A DNA stretch of 7,722 nucleotides from Streptomyces lilacinus (GTDB lineage Bacteria; Actinomycetota; Actinomycetes; Streptomycetales; Streptomycetaceae): assembly GCA_000715685.1 (NCBI GenBank), contig KL569423.1, forward strand, positions 109,926 through 117,647, given 5' to 3'. Each line of letters begins with the position of its first letter. Positions within the stretch are counted from its first letter, which is position 1. The position numbers and the translations under genes are program-made. Below are positions 5,852-7,722 of the stretch, piece after piece. The notes below the pieces were generated by a model that was given only the letters and a program-made list of their open reading frames with translations, was not told where the DNA came from and ran no database searches.

Positions 5852-6375
5852 CATGTACCGGACGAGCGGCGACGGCGGTAGTACGCCACCGTGACCAGGC
5901 CCAGCAGCGGGCCCCAGGCCAGCATCGGCAGGTAGCAGACGGTCATGATCCACGCGGACCAGCCCTTCGGCGCGTCGGCGGCGCGCATCTCCTCCTGCCA
6001 GCCACCGCACGCCGCCGTGACCGTGAGCGCGGTCAGCGCCGCCGCACCCAGCGCGGCCGGCACGACCGCGGCCAGGACCGGAACGCGCCGCCCCCCGAGG
6101 AAGGGCACCCAGGGCGGCACCCTCTCCCCCCACGGCTGTATCAGGCCCAGAGTGAGCAGCCCCAGGCACTCGGCGAAGGCGCTCAACCCGATCAAATAGA
6201 GCGACGTCCAGCCGGGGAAATTGCTCTGGTGCAGCGGATTTCCCCCGGCGAACCCGGAGGGCATGCCGAAGGCGACGGCACACCGCCACAGACCCGAGGG
6301 CACCAGGCTGAGCGCCGCGCCGTGCGCCGCCCAGCGCACGGCCCGGGAGACGTCCGGTCGGCAGACGTACGTCAC
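5851..6375 (-). CDS. Four-helix membrane protein, second gene of an operon with a secreted protein; paralogue of the 2142-2708 product
   Basis: The product has 174 residues from GTG 6375. The GTG overlaps the upstream stop codon as GTGA, so translation is probably coupled. Hydrophobic segments lie at about 15-40, 56-79, 98-121 and 138-165. Motifs shared with the paralogue are VPSGLWRCAVAFGMP, FPGW before helix 2, LGLIQPWGERVPPWVPFLGG with RRVP following, and CYLPMLAWGPLLGLVTVAYY. The tail is basic (RRRR). Helices 3 and 4 are joined by a more polar segment (CGGWQEEMRAADAPKGW) than in the paralogue, and the N-terminal tail is shorter. Its position suggests it works with, or inserts, exports or senses, the secreted protein encoded just upstream, but that is inference. 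No enzyme motif is seen and I recognise no named family. Confidence 0.8.
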   Translation of the reverse strand: MTYVCRPDVSRAVRWAAHGAALSLVPSGLWRCAVAFGMPSGFAGGNPLHQSNFPGWTSLYLIGLSAFAECLGLLTLGLIQPWGERVPPWVPFLGGRRVPVLAAVVPAALGAAALTALTVTAACGGWQEEMRAADAPKGWSAWIMTVCYLPMLAWGPLLGLVTVAYYRRRRSSGT

Positions 6376-7112
6376 TTCTGCTCACCCGGCTGCCAGCCGT
6401 CCGGGAGCGGCGGCAGCTCCGCGTGGGTCACCGAGAAACCGCCCTTGACCACCGGGGCGAAGGCCGCCGGCGCCATGCAGGTGCCGACCCGCGGTGCCAC
6501 CGTCTTGCCGTTGACGACGTCGACATTGCTCACGGCCCAGTCGAACCCGAACCGTCCCTTGCCGGGGCCGCCCGTCTTGACGCTGAACCCCATCCGCTTG
6601 CCTATCTCCTTGGGGTCCACGGATTTGGTGACGACGGCACTGAGTGTCGCCGTGTCGCCCGCGGTGACCAGGCAGTCCACCGCGGCTTCCCCACGCCGGG
6701 TGTCGTTGTTGCCGGCCTTCCAGTGGTAAATCGTCACGGTGCCGCGGGCATCGGTGGGCATTCCCTTCGGCAGCTGGTCGAGGGGCCGGCTGAAGGGCGC
6801 GGCCGTCGCGTCCACGGAGAAGCGGATGTCGTCGTCGGGCGCGTAGGCGAAGAAGAGACGCCCCTGGCCGGACACCTTGGCCAGGCCGGCCGCCTTCTCG
6901 GCCTTGACGGCTCCGGCCTTCGCCTCCGAGGCGGCAACGGGGGAGGAGACGGACGAGGAGGCGGGCGCGGATGCGGATGCGGATGCGGAGGCGGATGCGG
7001 AGGCGGCCGAGGTGAGCCCCGCCACCGCCGCGAAGGCGGTCGCCGCGCCGACAACCCCGGCGACGATCCTGCGGCGGGAGGAGGAAGAAGAAGGTGAAGT
7101 CATGCCCTGCAT
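6372..7112 (-). CDS. Secreted Ala/Ser-rich protein of unknown function, first gene of the operon
   Basis: The product has 246 residues from ATG 7112, fixed by AAAGGAG seven bases upstream. The N-terminus has a Ser run, RRR (13-15), a hydrophobic core (16-33) and Ala-rich AxA sites near 34-38: a Sec or Tat signal peptide. Next come a low-complexity Ser-Ala dipeptide repeat (about 35-49) and an Ala/Lys linker to about residue 80. The folded part (about 82-232) contains FFAYAPDDDIRFSVDA, GTVTIYHWKAG, RGEAAVDCLVTAGDTATLSA, KRMGFSVKTG, FGFDWAVSN and RVGTCMAPAAFAPVVKGGFS. Its only two cysteines (C147 and C212) probably form a disulfide outside the cell. The pattern recalls short secreted streptomycete proteins sometimes labelled repetin, which I hold only weakly. 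It precedes the membrane protein gene with a 4-base overlap. No catalytic motif is evident. Confidence 0.8.
   Translation of the reverse strand: MQGMTSPSSSSSRRRIVAGVVGAATAFAAVAGLTSAASASASASASASAPASSSVSSPVAASEAKAGAVKAEKAAGLAKVSGQGRLFFAYAPDDDIRFSVDATAAPFSRPLDQLPKGMPTDARGTVTIYHWKAGNNDTRRGEAAVDCLVTAGDTATLSAVVTKSVDPKEIGKRMGFSVKTGGPGKGRFGFDWAVSNVDVVNGKTVAPRVGTCMAPAAFAPVVKGGFSVTHAELPPLPDGWQPGEQK
6967..7002. repeat. Hexanucleotide tandem repeat encoding Ser-Ala dipeptides
   Basis: Six 6-bp units of GCGGAT or GCGGAG run head to tail inside the secreted-protein gene and encode alternating Ser and Ala just after the signal peptide. Because the unit is two codons, copy-number change would alter linker length without shifting the frame. 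Confidence 0.75.
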
Positions 7113-7119
7113 GGGAAAA

Positions 7120-7126
7120 CTCCTTT
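7120..7126 (-). promoter_or_regulatory. Strong Shine-Dalgarno site of the secreted-protein gene
   Basis: AAAGGAG on the minus strand lies 7 nt before ATG 7112. It is the best ribosome-binding site in the window and selects 7112 over the in-frame ATG at 7103. Confidence 0.8.
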
Positions 7127-7130
7127 GAAT

Positions 7131-7178
7131 TCACACGTGATTCGTATGTGACGCCGTGCGCCGTTCCTCGTGAACGGC
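7131..7178 (-). promoter_or_regulatory. Two inverted repeats upstream of the secreted-protein operon
   Basis: An imperfect 21-bp dyad (7131-7151; outer arms TCACA/TGTGA, inner GAATC-like symmetry) lies directly before the ribosome-binding site. A perfect 7-bp repeat GCCGTTC (7160-7166) and GAACGGC (7172-7178) with a 5-nt spacer follows. Both lie where the promoter of the minus-strand operon should be and could be operators. A clean -35/-10 pair was not found. Confidence 0.35.
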
Positions 7179-7263
7179 CGTGTCGGCGACGGGATCAACT
7201 CTCGTCCCCGCCCGGGTGCCGGGACCATCTGCCGATCAGCGGATCTCCGGCTCCGCGAGACGG

Positions 7264-7291
7264 TCTTCTTCTGCCGTTCGGCAGAGGAGGA
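7264..7291. promoter_or_regulatory. Long dyad upstream of the membrane protein or kinase gene
   Basis: The two arms (7264-7276 and 7279-7291) pair over 13 positions, 11 Watson-Crick and 2 G-U, around a core CTGCCG-TT-CGGCAG. It lies 30 bp before the plus-strand start at 7321, in the divergent promoter region, and is followed by a 10-bp palindrome GGCCCGGGCC (7292-7301). It may be an operator, or a terminator protecting the divergent region. Confidence 0.4.
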
Positions 7292-7308
7292 GGCCCGGGC
7301 CCCGCCCG

Positions 7309-7314
7309 TAGGAT
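7309..7314 (+). promoter_or_regulatory. TAGGAT: -10 element of a leaderless transcript, or AGGA ribosome-binding site
   Basis: TAGGAT fits the actinobacterial TAnnnT -10 consensus and ends 6 nt before GTG 7321, the spacing of a leaderless mRNA. Equally, the AGGA inside it is 7 nt from the GTG, the spacing of a Shine-Dalgarno site. No good -35 was seen, so the two readings cannot be separated. Confidence 0.3.
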
Positions 7315-7320
7315 CGTGGC

Positions 7321-7722
7321 GTGGGGATGATCAAGAGCTTGAGACGACGGGACGCGCTGCTCACCGCGGTCGTGCCCGTGGCGGGTTCCACGGCGCTCGG
7401 GGCCACCGCCGTCGGCCCGGGCGGCCTGGCGCAGCCCTACGGCGCGCCGTCGGCGGTCGCCGCCCTCACGCTGCTCCTGTGGACCCTGGCCTGCTGGCCG
7501 CATTCACGGGAACGCCTCGCCCGCCCCCTCGCGCTCGCCGGAGCGATGTCCCTGCTCACCACGGCGGTCGCGCGGCCTCCCGCGATGTCCGAGGGGTCCT
7601 GGGCGCGGCTCGTGGAGATCGGCGCCCTTCTCGTACTCCTGACGCTCGCCGTCCGTTGGGCACCGCTGCGCCGGGCCGTGCAGGCCGGCGCGGTGGCGGG
7701 AGCGGCCGTGGCGGCCTGGACC
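7321..7722 (+). CDS. Multi-helix membrane protein, possibly a sensor histidine kinase N-terminus (partial, runs off right edge)
   Basis: 134 codons are visible from GTG 7321 (VGMIKSLRRRDALLTAVV...); ATG 7327 is an alternative start two codons downstream. A short basic N-terminus (KSLRRRD) is followed by four or five hydrophobic segments at about 13-32, 44-59, 68-86, 98-115 and 118-134, with short loops and basic residues between them (HSRERLARP, RWAPLRRA). Third-position GC bias confirms coding. This layout, an integral-membrane sensor region with almost no extracellular domain, is usual for streptomycete NarL-type sensor kinases, but the dimerisation and ATPase domains would lie beyond the window. 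The kinase label is therefore a guess from layout; another membrane protein is equally possible. It is divergent from the secreted-protein operon. Confidence 0.6.
   Translation, partial: MGMIKSLRRRDALLTAVVPVAGSTALGATAVGPGGLAQPYGAPSAVAALTLLLWTLACWPHSRERLARPLALAGAMSLLTTAVARPPAMSEGSWARLVEIGALLVLLTLAVRWAPLRRAVQAGAVAGAAVAAWT

Noticed and set aside
4194..5894. A 566-codon open frame on the plus strand
   Set aside because: It is antisense to the permease, rich in His/Asp/Arg/Gly repeats, and crosses the adapter sequence. The minus strand carries clear APC permease motifs.

Overview
The window looks like a chromosomal segment of a Streptomyces-type actinomycete. GC content is very high, third codon positions are strongly GC-biased, GTG starts are common, terminators are GC-rich stem-loops without T-tracts, and the proteins (GAF-like LuxR regulator, MpaB-type oxygenase, short multi-helix membrane proteins, Ala/Ser-rich secreted protein) fit that group. 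No rRNA, tRNA, CRISPR array or insertion sequence was seen.

Left part (1-2141): a LuxR-type regulator runs off the left edge on the minus strand. Upstream of it, also on the minus strand, lies a secreted aerolysin-like (ETX/MTX2-type) beta-pore-forming toxin gene. Its twin-arginine-like signal peptide and its toxin body are in different frames; one extra G in a GGG run at 1672-1674 would join them. About 100 bp upstream of its start is a near-perfect match to the mycobacterial DosR/DevR box (1855-1874), which suggests control by a hypoxia/dormancy-type response regulator. The rest of this intergenic stretch holds a doubtful short ORF and a 14-bp palindrome.

Middle (2142-4163): a four-helix membrane protein of unrecognised family (plus strand) converges on a minus-strand gene for an MpaB/DUF2236-type oxygenase domain fused to a C-terminal module with four EF-hands. 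A shared bidirectional hairpin sits between them and includes the stop codon of the fusion gene.

Right-middle (4255-5702): an APC-superfamily amino-acid permease with a strong downstream terminator. Its C-terminus is interrupted by a 15-bp perfect match to the Nextera/Tn5 mosaic end, almost certainly residual library adapter. The last predicted membrane helix is absent, so this locus is probably misassembled.

Right part (5851-7722): a two-gene minus-strand operon encodes a secreted Ala/Ser-rich protein and a second four-helix membrane protein, clearly a paralogue of the one at 2142-2708. The two genes overlap by GTGA. Across a 208-bp regulatory region rich in inverted repeats, a divergent plus-strand gene for a multi-helix membrane protein, perhaps a sensor kinase, runs off the right edge.

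The most interesting points are the DosR-like box in front of a frameshifted pore-forming toxin, the oxygenase/EF-hand fusion, and the paralogous membrane-protein pair. The adapter remnant is a warning about assembly quality.
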